From Rotaria socialis (lineage: Eukaryota; Rotifera; Eurotatoria; Philodinida; Philodinidae), in NCBI GenBank assembly GCA_905331475.1, contig CAJNYU010000373.1, positions 1 to 64,000 on the forward strand: a DNA stretch of 64,000 nt, in the 5' to 3' direction. Within the stretch, counting starts at the first letter, position 1; the number at the start of each line of letters is the position of its first letter. Both the position numbers and the translations under genes were made by a program. Positions 30,591 to 45,500 of the stretch are shown one piece after another. The notes under the pieces were generated by a model. It saw only the letters and a program-made list of their open reading frames with translations. It ran no database searches and was not told the origin of the DNA.

Positions 30591-33500
30591 ATGTCACAGG
30601 CTAAAAGCGGTAGCTCTCCTAATGCAGATTTTCCAGTTCGAGAGCTTTCATATTCCTTTGTTAAATTACTGACCGATGTAAATCCATCGCCTTTATTAAA
30701 GGCACTTGAACTTCTTCGAAATTTTTCGCTGACAGCTTCATCAACGTCGTCAACGCCAACGGCATCGACAACGACAAGTGATAATGAAGCTGAAATTGAA
30801 TGCTTAATCAAAGCATTCAAGTACCTAAAAGATAAAGTTCAACACAGTGGCGTAGCCGGTGATGATGCAGCTCTCGTCTCATTAGTCACTGATACATTGA
30901 TAGTTCCCTGTTATCGGTTCTATTCGACGCACAACATATTTTCGTTGCCTTTCTTTCAATTGTTCTATCTAGTTATATCCCATCAATCCGTATCAAACAA
31001 TGAAAACTATCTATTCTCGATCGCCGTTATTATTTCGCGTTCAAAGCTTTATCCACCAGAATCCACAATTATGAGTATTGGCAAATGGTCTAAGAATGCT
31101 TGGCTTGGTAAGCAAATTGGTCAAAGTTCATTAACGAATACGTATTCTTACCGATCTGGAAAACCATTTCCATTTGCACCTGGCTCGCAGCTATGTAATG
31201 CGTTATCTGATGATAATACGTTTCCTTTGGATATCACTGAACAGTACGTTTCTTTCATTGAAAAAGCAAGACAATCGCAACGTACAAATGCGGATGAACT
31301 CGCTCTTCTACAGGATATTTTAAATCTACTACTTCATTTAGAATTTATTTTAAAAGCATTTGCAAATGCCGATCATTGTCTATCATTGATGCTTTCTTTT
31401 GCCATACAACGCCAACGGATACTTGAAGTACAATTAGTAGATGTCACAAATTTATCAGCAAAATCACAGTTAACATCCATTAAAAGTCAAATGTTAAATC
31501 AATTGCACTACATGCCTAGTTCGAACAATAATGAAGCCAAAGTCATTCTAGCTGATTGTAAAGTCAAATGGACTGATGGTAGAGAATTCATGTATCATAG
31601 TAGTAAAATTCATGAGCGACCATCCTTTCTACCGCCCTTTTCTGAAATATTGAAGTATGCACACGTTCAGCAACAAAATCATGATGATGTCGATGCTGTA
31701 GTACGCTGGATATTATTATTACAAAAGATTCATCAATTATTTACAAAAACTTTAGAAACGACAGAATCAAACTATCAGTTAGCAGAGATGAATCTGACAG
31801 ATTTTCTCCTTTTTTTTCTATTTAACAATGATGAACAAGTACGACATATGGGTGCACAATTATTTATTAGCTTTGTTCAAGATTTACCTCAATCGAATCA
31901 TGTCAGCTTGCCACCACTGATATCATGTTCAATTATTAGGAATATATTACAAAAGATGATTACAAATGAAACCTCGTATATTGACGAAATTCTATTAACT
32001 GCATGCTTGAATCCATTATTGGATTGGCCGATCGATGATCTTTGTTTACTTTTAACAATGTTAGCTATGAAATTAAGTGAAGTATCAAAAGCAGTCGATC
32101 GTTATCAATTATGGTTCCAATTCTTTGTCGACATTCTCAATCATAATTTCGATCGATTAAAATTATCACAGACAATTACGAATAAAAATTTCATTGAATT
32201 TAGTCAACAAATTCAAACATCACTATTCGTTCAATTGATGCATTCAACACTACGAAATTCATTTCCAGGATTGAAATTCATCATTAAGCATGTGAAAAAA
32301 GATTGGATTAAAGTTATACTCGAAAATATTGATGCACAACGAGCACACATTGATTTTGTTGAATTATTGAAAAAATGTCGTCAATACGCTTTTGATCAAT
32401 GGCAAATATCTACAAGTTTCAATCTTCTTCTCTCGTTAATACAAGCTCATCAAATTGATAATCCAACATTAGTATTAGAACTTCTCATATTACTAGAAAA
32501 AGCGTTTGATTCACAATCGCAACATAAACTACGCTTAAAAAATATTGATTTCACTAGTACCATTAAAACGATAGGTAATTTACTTGATCGTATATTTTCT
32601 ACCAATAATAATGATCAACCAGCATGGAATTCCTCATTTCGTCATCGTCTTTTTTCATGTACCATTTCGGTTATTCTTCATTTGATCAATCAAACAGCAA
32701 CAAGGACTTCGATCATTGATGCCGTTGATTTGAAGCGTATTGTCGAATCAACAGTACTACTCTCAATTGAATATAAACAAATGTTACGATTATTCAATTT
32801 TATTCTTCAATTAAAACAACCAGCACTCATTCATTCATGGCTCAATAATCTATTAATAATGGCGGCATTTACCAATGAGAATTTAAATGAACAAGAAAAA
32901 CTTGATTATATTCCATCGAATGAAGCACACTTTTCATTTTATCTTCGACCATCAACTACGCTCGAATATTTTGACATTTATATTCATGATCTTATTGAAT
33001 TATTACGAGAAAAACTCGATCAAGTTGTACATCTGATTTCAATGCCATCATTTAGTTTCCTCTCATCGTTCATTCAACAATCATTGCCGATGTTTCTTCA
33101 GGGCCTCTTACATAAAAATTCAAATGTACGAGTGTCAACTGCCCGTTTAGTTGGTCGTGCATTGAATATTCAATTCGATGATCTTATGAAACTACTAGCT
33201 AGTTTGAAAGATCAGAATGACGAAGATTTCACTACGAAAACAACATCATCCATACCATCGCTGGATACAAATCATGATCAACAACCAATGTTAGCGCAAA
33301 ATCAATCAATGTCGATGTATCTTTTAGAACGTGAATTGAAACGTTCAAAATCTCAAATACCATTTCGTCTTATAAAAAGATCCGATTTTCAAGCATTGGC
33401 TGCTGATCTAGAGAAAACAACTCTGATGGAAGATAGCTCATCAACAGATTCGAATAGTTTAGATGGTATAAAACATTTGATTAGGCCATGTCCTGAAGAA

Positions 33501-36500
33501 TTTCGTCATTTGATACCTAATCGTCGAACATTACCGTCGCTAGTACAAACCAAAACAATGTTGAACAATCGTAAACGAATCATTGAATGTATACGAACAC
33601 CAATTCATTTATTATTACAAGGAGAAACTGGTGTCGGAAAGAGTAGTTTGATTCTTGATGTTGCTGCCGATCTTAAAAAACCGTTGATTCGTTTTAATCT
33701 ATCATCAAAAACTGATATTGGTGGGCTATTTGGATCGGTTAAATTAAAAACAGTCACCAATACTAATAAAACACAACAAGACATCGAATTGGACTACGAA
33801 GAAGGCCCATTCACAACTGCATATCGCCATGGCCATTGGCTTTTATTAGATGAAATGAATTTAGCACCGCCAAATGTTCTTCAAGCTATTGAACAAGCAT
33901 TAGAATCAGGTGTTTTAATATTACCTAATATCGAAGATGACGATAATGCAAATACGAATGAACAGCAAAATCAAACCAAACAAAATTATCGTGTCTATCA
34001 AGTGCATCCAGAATTTCGTCTTTTTGCAACACAAAATCCATCAACTGGCCAATATAAAGGAGCACGTGATGCTCAATCAACTGCTTTACTTAGTCGTTTC
34101 AGTATTTTTATTGTTGAAGGACCACAAACTGAAGAGTTAGCTAGCATTGTCGCTAATCGATTAGAAAACGAAAAATTTCCATTTGTTACACAAGCCACAC
34201 AAATGGTCAAATTACATTTAACTATCATGAATCTCATTAAAGACAATGAATTCAAGGAACGAAATAAAAGCTATACAGAAATAACAATTCGAGAACTTTT
34301 TCGATGGTGTCAAAGTTTATGTGATTATGAAAAGATGTTGAACAATGTTTCGCAATCAGTCAAAAGTCTTGACGCAAATACATTCGGTCAAATAATCAGT
34401 GAGCAAGCTTTTGCCACCTATGGTCTAAGATTTCGTGAACGACAATGTCAAATTCAAATTGCTTCGTCAATTGAAAAATTATTTCAAATCAATCCTCTGT
34501 CGACATCAAAATTAGTAGTAGATTTTCGAAGCGCTAATTCAATTTCATTTCTTTCACAAAAGCGTTTATTATTACAAATGCCAATGATTACACTCGAACG
34601 TGTTCTCAACGATTGGCCATCGCACATATTAAAGCCAACGAGTACTCAAGAAATTGAAAAAATCGTTAAAATTCATAGTGCTATTTTTAAACGATTGCAT
34701 GATGGACCGATAACACAAATTTACGATTGTTCGTATGAATTGTTCAGATCAGTACTAGAACGACGATATGGATCTGATATGAGTACACTACCTGAACTGC
34801 TCGTTGAAACCTATGCAAACTTATGTCGAGATAGAAATCAACGAGAGAGCATTATTAAATATATTGGAACGGAGTTTCGGGAACCTTTAGAGACTTTAAT
34901 TGAAGCTGCTGCATCACTTTCATCGGCTCGCTCATCATTTTATATCGATGATGAGACAAATCGTATCGCACAATTTATTTTATCATCATCTCCATCACAA
35001 CCTATTCTAATCGTTGGTTCTGAAGGTTGCGGTAAAAGCCATCTTGTTCAAGCCATAGCCACGTTGACTAATGTTCATTGCCAACATTTATATTTAACTC
35101 CGCAAACGGAACCAGCAGCACTTGTCGGCTCTCTTGTTCCACATCCAAAACTGCCACAATGGCATGATGGTGCTGTCAGTGAAGCCATCGCGAAAGGTCA
35201 TTGGCTCATTCTTGAAAACTTTTCTGAAGCATCATCAGCTGTTCTCGAACGTCTTAATCCGGTTCTTGAACAGCCAGTTCAATGGGTAAAAGTAGAAAAT
35301 AATGAAACAGAGCCAGTTTCTGTGTCGCCGAATTTCCGTATCATTGCTACGATGTCACCGCCCACTGGACGACTACAAAATGCATCGATTGAAACAAATC
35401 ATGAGCTCACGCCTGCATTATATAATCGATTCTTGATTATTCATTATCAAGGTTTAAACTTATCGTCCTTAGATGTCTACAAGAATGTGTTTACTTCTTA
35501 TTTTCCGATCGATGAGCAACTCATCATAAATAAGCTTTGCGCGGAAATTCAATCTCAAAAATTAACAACAAGACAATTAGTTCAATTCGTCGATTGTGCA
35601 TTCAAATTACAGCATTCGAAAGCAACAGAGAGACTTAACTTAGATCTATCTTCAGTTTTACTGTCAGCCTATGAACTAGTATTCAATATTGATTTAACAT
35701 CATCAAGCGAAAATGAAAATATTAAAATATATTTACAAAAACAAGCCAGAAACAAACCAATAAATTTCTTCGATCTATCAGCTCCAATTGAAGAACGTAA
35801 CAAGCATCGCGAACATATCATTGATTCTGAATCGACACCAACACGATACGAAGCAGCGAAACGTCTGTGTGCATCCATCATTTGTGCGCGGCCGGTTCTT
35901 CTCGAAGGTCCTGCTGCCACTGGTAAAACAAGTTTAATTGAATATATTGCACAATGTAATGGAAAAGTTCTCTATCGTGTCAATAACACGAAAGGAACTA
36001 CGATTCAAGATTATTTTGGTTCATATATGCCCAATGGTGAATTTCTTAATGGAGCTCTATCACGTGCGATGTTAGATGGAAATTGGTTTGTTGCCGATGA
36101 ATTCGATTTGGCCGAGCCGGCTGTTATGAATGTTCTCTATCCGATTTTAGAAGGTCAACAGCAACTAACTGTTCCCAATACTGGGCAAACATTAGTTGCA
36201 CGTGATGGATTTAGATTTTTTGCAACACAAAACGGTACAAGCTATGTTGGACGAAAACAATTACCGAAAACGTTACGCTCACGATTTTTAGAAATTCAAT
36301 TTCATTCGTTCTCTGAAAAAGAACTCGAATTTATTATTATACAGCGAAAATCGACATCAACTGTTTCGACAGCATCGGAAGCATTCAATAATGATTTAAA
36401 AACTTTTGCACCACTTATAGCATCGTCTGTGACTATTCTGAATCGTCATGTTGAAGACTCGCAACGACCGATATTTGGTGCAGCAAAACTCGGCTTAACA

Positions 36501-39500
36501 ATGCGAGAAGTTATCAAATGGATTAATCGAAAACAACGAAAATCTGATGTCAGTTGGGAAGAACACGCGCTACGACTGTTAGAATCGCGTGTACCGAAAA
36601 AATTCTATTCTGAATTCATCAAATGTCTCCAGCACAAGGAAGCGTTTCCAGAACTCATCGATCCTTCGTTTAAAATCAAAATTGAACCTGATCATATTGA
36701 TCTTCATTGTGCACCTCGTTTGCCTATATCCTATTCTTTTGTCGATATCGATGCAGTTAAAACTCTGCAATTGTCTTCGGCACCACAAAATTTACTTCTT
36801 TCACTTTGGCGAATATTTGCAGCTACAGATCAACATGAACCAGTTCTTCTACTTGGTCCAACTTGTTATAAATCATATTTGATCAAACTATGGTCGAAAT
36901 TAATGGGAAAAGAATCTGACATTTGCACAATTACATGTTCAACATCAACAGAAACAAATGATCTGATTGGTTCGATCAGGTGAGTTCTATCGAGATCAGC
37001 TCTCTTTTCATATTCATAAAATTGTTTGTTTTTCAAGACCCTACACACATGCTGATGCATTAAATCTATTGTTTAACTGTTTAAATCAACTGTGTACACG
37101 TATAGAAAAGAGTTTCTCGGAAACAATTACTTCAAGTCAACACGATGACTTTAATGATTTCCGACGAAGTATCAATAGCTTAGCTCAAGATATCGATACA
37201 TTTGTACGAAAAATAAAAGAACAACAAAAACGAACGCCGAGAAAACATCGAACAAAAATAGCACATACAAGCGAATATCTAGAGAACGGCGAGAACGAAA
37301 CACAATTGAATGAAAATACTGAAGATCAGATGAAAGAGTATGTATATATACCATCGACAGTTTCAGTTCCGCGAGCACAATCACCGTCAGCCATGTCAAA
37401 GAGCACATCCATAATCTATAATGATGATGATGATGATGATTTTGAAGCTGTTTGCAGTTCTGGACAACTTATAGATATTATGTCGAACGATACGCATAAA
37501 GAAGAAGAAGAAATTGATCCATTTGCAGCGTTTATCGATAAACGAGAAGAGATCGATCCGTTTGCAATGGTCAACAATCAACAAGAAGAAATCGATCCTT
37601 TCAGCATGATACAAAATAGTAATGTCTCAACTAATTATGAAAATACTGCGAGCATGCCATTGGGAACACAAGGACAAGAAGATATCGATCCATTTGCAAT
37701 GATACAACCAGTCGAACTCACTGAAGAGCAAAATCTTCTGGCATTTCATGATGCTACACAGCATGATTTTCAACAAATGACAACGTCTTCTGCTTCAATC
37801 GCATTCTCAGATGAGCAAGGTGCCAATCTAGTTCCTCAAGCATTCGAAGTTGTTGGTCTTAAACTTGAAACTATTTGCGAACGTCTCGATTATATATGTA
37901 AACTTGCATCGAATGAGAATGGTGTTCTACTAATAAAAGCTCGTTGTGAAAGTATCATTGCAGAAATTCGACGAGCCATCGAACAAGGAAAATCGAACAT
38001 CTTTCTATTTCAAGATGGTCCAGTTACTACCGCTGTAAAAGAAGGTAAAGTTTTAATCTTAGAAGATATCAATGAACCGTCGCAGGCTGTTATTGAACGT
38101 CTCAACAGTCTATTTGAAACTGAACCATCATTTATTCTCTACGAAGACTTTACTGCTCAAGAAACAACAGCAAAAACCGGTATTAATCCACAACGTGCTA
38201 AAATTCCGATTCTATCGACATTTCAAGTATTTGCAACTGTACACACAGATGAGAAAACAGAAAATCGTTTGCAATTGAGCGCAGCAACACGATCAAGAAT
38301 GACAGAAATACGTGTTCTACCTTATGACAACAATGAATTACAACAGTTAGCAACAAAATCGCGATTAGATCATGTCAAAAATGAACATATTCAATTAGAA
38401 ATGAATAAAATGGTCGATATTCTAGCTAATAAACTTGCTCCAACATTGGCTCAAGCAATGAAAATCGATTCATTGGATTCCCGTCATTTTGTTCGTTTTG
38501 GTGAATGTTTGCAATTACATCTTGAACATATGCCTATCGAACAAGCAGCTGCACTTTGCGTTAAATTTCTATTTCTTGACGGTGTCAATGAAGTCAAAAA
38601 ATCGTCTATCTCGAATTTACAAACAGCAGATGTAGTCTGGCAAAATGTACTGAAAGAATTTAATTGCACCAATGATTGTATTACGACTGATAAAAAACTC
38701 GAAGAAGCAGGTGTTTATACACGACTTGATGAATGGTGTGCAGTAGAAGATATGATGATATTTGATAAAGAGACGAAACAACTACGAAAACATTGGGGTT
38801 TACGTCTTCTATCGAATGGTTTGATAGCACCATTTGCACCACAAGTAAAAACTAAACCAGACAAACTTAAATTTCCTCTTGCTCTAACAAAATCTGTCTT
38901 TAATAATATATCACGAATCATGTTTTCATTACATTCATCCAATCGACAATTATTAGCCGGTCCGCCAGGTGTTGGTAAAACAAAAATCATTGAAGTTCTA
39001 GCGAAAATGTTAGGATACAATGTTGTTCGTATCAATTTTAGTAGTAATACTACATTTGAAGATCTTATCGGGTCGTTCGTACCGCGGGTTGTTGGTGGAC
39101 AAAGATCATTTGAATTTCAAGAAGGGCCGTTGTACATTTCACTGAATGAAGATCGTCAAAATACGGTCATTTTATTCGATGAATTAAATTTAGCACGTAA
39201 AGAGTTATTAAATCAATTGTCACCATTATTTGGCAACGAAAAAGAATTGTTTATACCTGCACTAGCAAAATCGATTCAAATCGATGGTTCAATTATTGTT
39301 GCTGCTATGAATCCAGCTTCGATTGGTGGTGGCCGAGAGAAATTGCCTCGTTCAACTCAAACACATTTTATTCAAGTTCAATTGGCATCATTCGAAGTTC
39401 ATGAATTAATGCACATCACCATTTCATTGTTGCGTCCTCATCTTGATGCAGGCTATCTAACTGAGAAACTCGTTGAGAAGATAAATATGTTTCATTTTGA

Positions 39501-42500
39501 AATAAGCGAAAAGGCACGACTTCGACAGATTGGTCGTCTTGGCGGACCGTACGATTTTAATCTTCGAGATATTGAAAAACTATCAAATTTAATTGCAGCA
39601 CATTCAGTAACACATCGAGCTCATATTAGTCTTTCAGAAACGATAACACCACCAATAACAAATACAACTGATGATGAAAGTGTTGGTAAAATCGAAGAAC
39701 AGAACATAATTCGTAGTCTACATGTTTACTTGGATATTGTCTATGCCTCTCGGTTCGAATACGTTGCCGATCAAACTTTAGTTCGTGAAATGATACGACA
39801 GCATTTTACTTTGGATACGCCCACTGGAGCAGCGAGTTGCCAAGAATTGATTGATAGTGATTTAAATTTGCAAGGTTATACACGACTCGGCTTCGTCTAT
39901 ATCGAGAAAAAAGAATATCCGTCGACGTACAGGCCATGCATTCATAGCAAACGAACATTGGAAAGACTACAACTATTAGCAGCAGCTACAGTGAGTAAAG
40001 CGACAGTTTTGATTGAAGGAGGTGATTGTTCGGGCAAAACAGCTACTGTTTGTGAATTAGCTCGCATATGTGGGCGACGCTTATTGGTATTGAATCTCAA
40101 TCATGAAACAACAACATCAGATTTGCTGGGCTCGTGGACTGTGATCAATAAACATTCTTATGATAAACGTCGCAAACAGAATAGTAAACAACTACTCAAT
40201 GACATCATTCGTTTTGCATTGGCTGTACTTATACCATTGTTACAAAAATTTGACGAATCCGAACAATTGATTCGTACAATTGCACGTATGCTTTTTCAAT
40301 GGGAACACGGTTAGTTATAATTAACTGTTTACTATGTACAGAAACACTAATAATTGAAGTTGATTGAATCGGGAACCATGATAAAGAAGTCAGACTGATG
40401 CAGCTAGAACCATAGATACGCTAGTCTCAATATGGATAGAGGTGTGCAGTGTCGGTGCCGTCAGTGTCCCTATCTTCAGTGTTTCAGTGACACCGGTGAC
40501 AGTGTGGTCGGTGTTCTACTGCACACTCTCCCGGTGTAGTCAGTACTCCCTGGGGAACAGTGTTGGCGTAGTGGGTGGTCAGTACACCGGCACTGCACAT
40601 CCATATCATATGGATTTGAATGTGAGTGTTGGATGAATCCTATTGTAGACATGAGATAAATCATAGAAGTTCCATCTATAACAATCACAACCATTCGTAC
40701 CCATTGAGTTCAGCTGTAGTTCAACATTATGACATTGATAGGAAATGTGCACGTAAGATAGAAATATAAAAGGACACATTTTCTGATGAACTATCTCCAC
40801 TCTGCTCATGTCAATGCGCATCCAACTGTTGCGGCGTCAAAATTGAAAATATTTGGACATAGCTGCTCGAGTACCCCTCCCAGATCAATTCAGATATTTC
40901 CTATTCTGAAAGTACCATTTAATTATACTCGTTTTCTCATACGATCATTACCAAGATGACTTCATATATGTGTGTGAAGTGCTAATTTCTGAATCTAAAT
41001 AAGCAAAAACAGTGTCGCTCCATCTATAGCTAATTTGTATAGAGATCTGACAAAATGATTGCTCTCATGAAAACCTCACATTTAACAATAGTAAATGTTC
41101 ATATTGCTATAATTTCTAGAATTAAAAATTTTCTTTTTCTTATTGATTCTTATAGAAAAGAATGATCTTGCTCTTGATGCCTACAAACAATGTCGAATAT
41201 TATTGGAAAATGCGTTACAGCATTCGCACGAAACATATGTCGAACTGATTTCACAAGAAATAGAAAAATATCTCGATATACTTGAACAAGTTGAAGACGA
41301 CTATAAATTGGTGCAAAACCTTGGCGAAGGACTGACATTTACTTTTAACAAAGGACCTTTAATACAAGCTATGGAACGTGGTGATTGGATTCTATTAGAT
41401 AATGTTAATTGTGCTCGTGGAGATGTTATCGAACGTTTGAATTCCTTAGCTGAAGCTGAACCAACATTAACTTTATACGAATCAGCAACATCTCAACAGT
41501 ACAGCCGTGGAAACGGTATTCATAGTGATTTTCGATTGTTTGTCATCGCAAATAATAATCGAAAAATGGCAAATAAACTATCCAGTGCTTGGAGAAATCG
41601 ATGTTTAATTATACGAATGCAACCGTTAGATGATGAATTAACAGTTCATAATGTTGATCAACATGATCTATCGGAAATTGTCAAAGGTGAACTTCAAGGA
41701 ATCAATGGGGGCCAAGAACTCACGCATACATTGCTACGTTTGCATGCGTCAGCAAAAGAGCTATCGAACACTAAAGATTTACAATTTATTACATCGTATC
41801 AATTATCTTATCAAAATATAAAACGGTCAGCACGTATCCTACGAACATACGCAATGAATGAACGCGATCCGGTATTTGCATTAAAACCATCGATCTTTCG
41901 AAGTTATCTCGATCCGATTTTAAATCCTAGTGGAAAAATATCTTTAATCAAAAGCTTCATTCAACATTTGTCGAATGCCGAACTGAATAAAACAACTTAC
42001 ACGACTCTACCAATGCTTTCATCCGTGGTTGGAATAGAAAATCGACATCAACAAATGGCCTGGTATAGATCAGCAGAGAATCTACACGATTTAATTGCAT
42101 CAATCGAAGAATGCACATTAGATCTTCACTTGAGAGTTATCAATCAGTACATTAACGAAGAAGCGTGCCTCAAAGAAGACTTTATCGATTATGGTCTGTT
42201 TTTATTGGATTATCTTCAACCATTACTAAAATCCAAAGAGGAAACCATCTCAGATGATCTCTTTTCGCAAGTTTCAACTATTCGATCACGAGTTCTACTC
42301 AATGATGCACTTCAATCAATGGTACTAGGTGCTGATTTGAAAAAATTGCTTCTTAAAATTCATCAATATTTATTGTCCACAAGAATTTTACTTTCACTTG
42401 ATAATACTGAAGATTCGTTACATCTATTAGATATCACTGTTCAAGAATGTTATAAGCAAATTATTAATTTTGTCGAGCAAACGTCATTCATCGATGCACC

Positions 42501-45500
42501 GTATCGTCTTTCAGAATTGCAACGATTGAACAACACAATTCAAAAACTCTCCTCATTATCGAAAAAATTGCAAATCATCTGTAAGCTATCGCGATCATCA
42601 ATTATAGCTCATTGGAGCGTTATGATTCAGAATGATCTCGATAAACTTCTCATCACGGAAACATATATGAAATGGGTTTCGTTTCCATGTCAACAAATGG
42701 CGAAGAAAGATCTACACATTCTTTTGCAAACGCAAGAATTCATTCGGCAACAAAACCAAACGAATGTTGACGATGACGATAACGATTTTCATGCAGCATT
42801 GAAGCTAATCAACGTACATCTACAAAAAGTACAATCAATTCCAATAGTATCTTCAGCTGATCAACGATTGGATATCATATTAAAGTTATGCCAGTATCTT
42901 TCAATAATGAAAGAAGATCAATTTATTTTATTAGCCGCATCGAAATTAGAATTAAATGTTGCATGCAAATTTTCGATGAATCTTATGATTAAATCGGATT
43001 TTATAGAGAAAATGGACGAACAACAAACGTTATTGAGTTCATCGAATTTACTTGCCAGCTTGAATTCTTTGTATTTCATTCATACGATACTTAATGTTAT
43101 CTACGAAGAAGTAGCATCGTGTAAAGTTCAGCTCGATGATATTCAAAGTCGATACCGCTCTCAAGAGCACATGCTAGTCAAGAATATTGAAGACGTCAAG
43201 AGAAGAATTACAGAAATTCATCTGAAAATTGATAGTCTTCTAGAATCAGTATCAGATAAAACATCAAATATTGACGTAGAACTAGATACAGTTCAACAAG
43301 AAGAAAATACATTGAATGATACAAAAGCCAGACACGATACAGCACTAAAAAATATCGAACAACTGAATGAGAATATCAGAACTTTATTCTTACCATTAAG
43401 ACAAGAATTGAAAAAGTTCGAAGCTAATGGATGGCTTCAAATTATTCATGACTATGGCTGTAGACGACAAGAAAATATTATAAATGAGTTACTCTGCACC
43501 ATATCGAAAATCTATTTGAAAGAATACGAATCAAGTCAAACATATTCATCATCGAATATACTCGACGAAGAACGAAAACAGTTAAAATCTGACGTTCTTC
43601 GGCAGCATGTTTTTAAGAAAGTCAATTTTGATGAGATTAATACAGCACATGGGCGTGCAAGTCTTACTCTGATGCAACTTATCTATCCTGAACTGTTCGA
43701 ACAGAATATTCTTCTGTTTGTATTCAGAGATGATAATGCACATTTAACAATTAATAATTGTTTGGAAACAACTAATGCAATCGATATTATTGTCAACGTT
43801 CGTTTGACGAATTTTATACTGATCGATAAACGTTCGTACAATAGGTACTTAACAAATGAATCTGGTATAGCTTATTTCAGTCAAAAGATTTCATTTCGCT
43901 ATTTTGCGATTGAACATCAAATGGATTCAAATACAGTCGACAAAAATTTTGTTCAGTTAATTGATCGATTTACGAATGAAATAAAACAAAGATCCACTGA
44001 TACTGATATCGATATAGAACGAAAATTCATTACGGTGAACATTGATAATGATTTAGCATACTTTATCTTACCATATGCATTACAACATATTTTTCATAAT
44101 TCTGATATAAATGATGATTTCAACTCGATGATCGAACCTACCTATTTACAACAACTCGATCTCGATGTTCAAAATTGGATTCAAAAACAAGTACAACTAG
44201 GTACCATTCGAAATGAACAACATACTTATCAAAATCTTGTTGAAAATGAAATTCACGCAGACATTGAATTTCTATTGAAAATTGTTGATCAAGTAAAGAC
44301 GATTGCAAATCAAACATTACCATCGGCGCCTATCAATATTTCACAACTGGCCAAGTTAGTTAACGAAACACGTCAAGATTTAGGTCGACAAGTCATAACA
44401 AAGTTAGAGAGAAAACTAGAGGATACATTAGAAATGTGCATACCAAAAGAACCAATAGCGAAAGCACGAACACTGAACATAGTCGAAAGAAAACAATTTC
44501 AATATCCTGTTTTGAATCAATTGAAACGATTCTTAGTCGATCCACATACTAGATTTCATGTATTCATATCAACCCTAATCGATCGTCTACATATGATTCA
44601 AGCGAAACTATTACAAATAATTTTACGCTATCGAACAAATACAAATGAAATCGATTTCTATAAGAAATCGCATCAGATTTCAAAGCTTCTGATCAACATC
44701 ATGAAATATACGATGGATAGTGTCGATACATATGGTATAAAAATATCTGTTGAAACATACTATGAAACTATGAAATTGTACAATGACGATATACTGAAAC
44801 ATGTTGCTTATTCGCAATTTAAAACAGTTGAACAATTAACAACGAATGAAATCGATGATTTTAAATTGATTACAAAAGCTGAACTAGATAATATCATTCA
44901 AAACACTAACATCCCTGAAGTTGTTCGACCAACAGAATCATCTTCATTTCAACCACCAACTACCATAATTAAAAGAAATGCTGAAGAAACAATGTTAGAT
45001 CGTCAAAATGAAGAATTAACAAAAGTGGAAAAAGAATTAGAACAGTTACGACAATTAGCCAAACAAAATGGCCTATCACGAATACAATATGCTATTGTGA
45101 TGTTACTAATGGAATTGCATGAAATAAAACGTAACAAGACAATTTTGAATGAACTCGGGCTTTTGCATTGGCGAAAATCACCAAAACAATTGCAACGACA
45201 AATCACAGCTGAATCTATCGAACGTAAAAAATCTGATATCTTTAATATAAAACGATTTAAACATGAAAAATCAATCGATGTTACACCTGATATGCTTGAG
45301 AAGACGATCAGATATGCGAGTGACACTACTTATGATTTTTCAGATAACGAACGAAATCGTCTCGTTACTTTAGTTCAATCCTTAATGGAGGAAAAATTTT
45401 CCGGGAAAGATGAAGCTTTAGAATTTTTAACCGATTATTTTCAACAACAAACATATGAATCAATGTGGACCAATGTCGAAAAGCTAATCTACGATCTGTG

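Larger units (their letters stand above)
33550..41900 (+). other. Hexa-AAA ring of the giant protein
   Basis: P-loops: AAA1 GETGVGKSS (residue 1011), AAA2 GSEGCGKSH (1476), AAA3 GPAATGKTS (1773), AAA4 GPTCYKSY (2089, lacks the Gly before Lys), AAA5 GPPGVGKTK (2771), AAA6 GGDCSGKTA (3124). Walker B: LLLDEMN (Asp 1087), LILENFS (2), FVADEFD (1836, AAA3), LILEDIN (2472, AAA4), ILFDELN (2844, AAA5), ILLDNVN (3302, AAA6). AAA4 carries an insertion of about 300 residues with IDPF repeats, and AAA6 one of about 100 residues. Intron 1 cuts AAA4 and intron 2 cuts AAA6. Confidence 0.85.

Noticed and set aside
36967..37037. Separate start for the second long frame
   Set aside because: The leading residues are intron translation; the frame joins the first exon in phase at 36979/37038.
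41143..41155. Separate start for the third long frame
   Set aside because: These bases belong to the intron end; coding begins after the acceptor at 41155.
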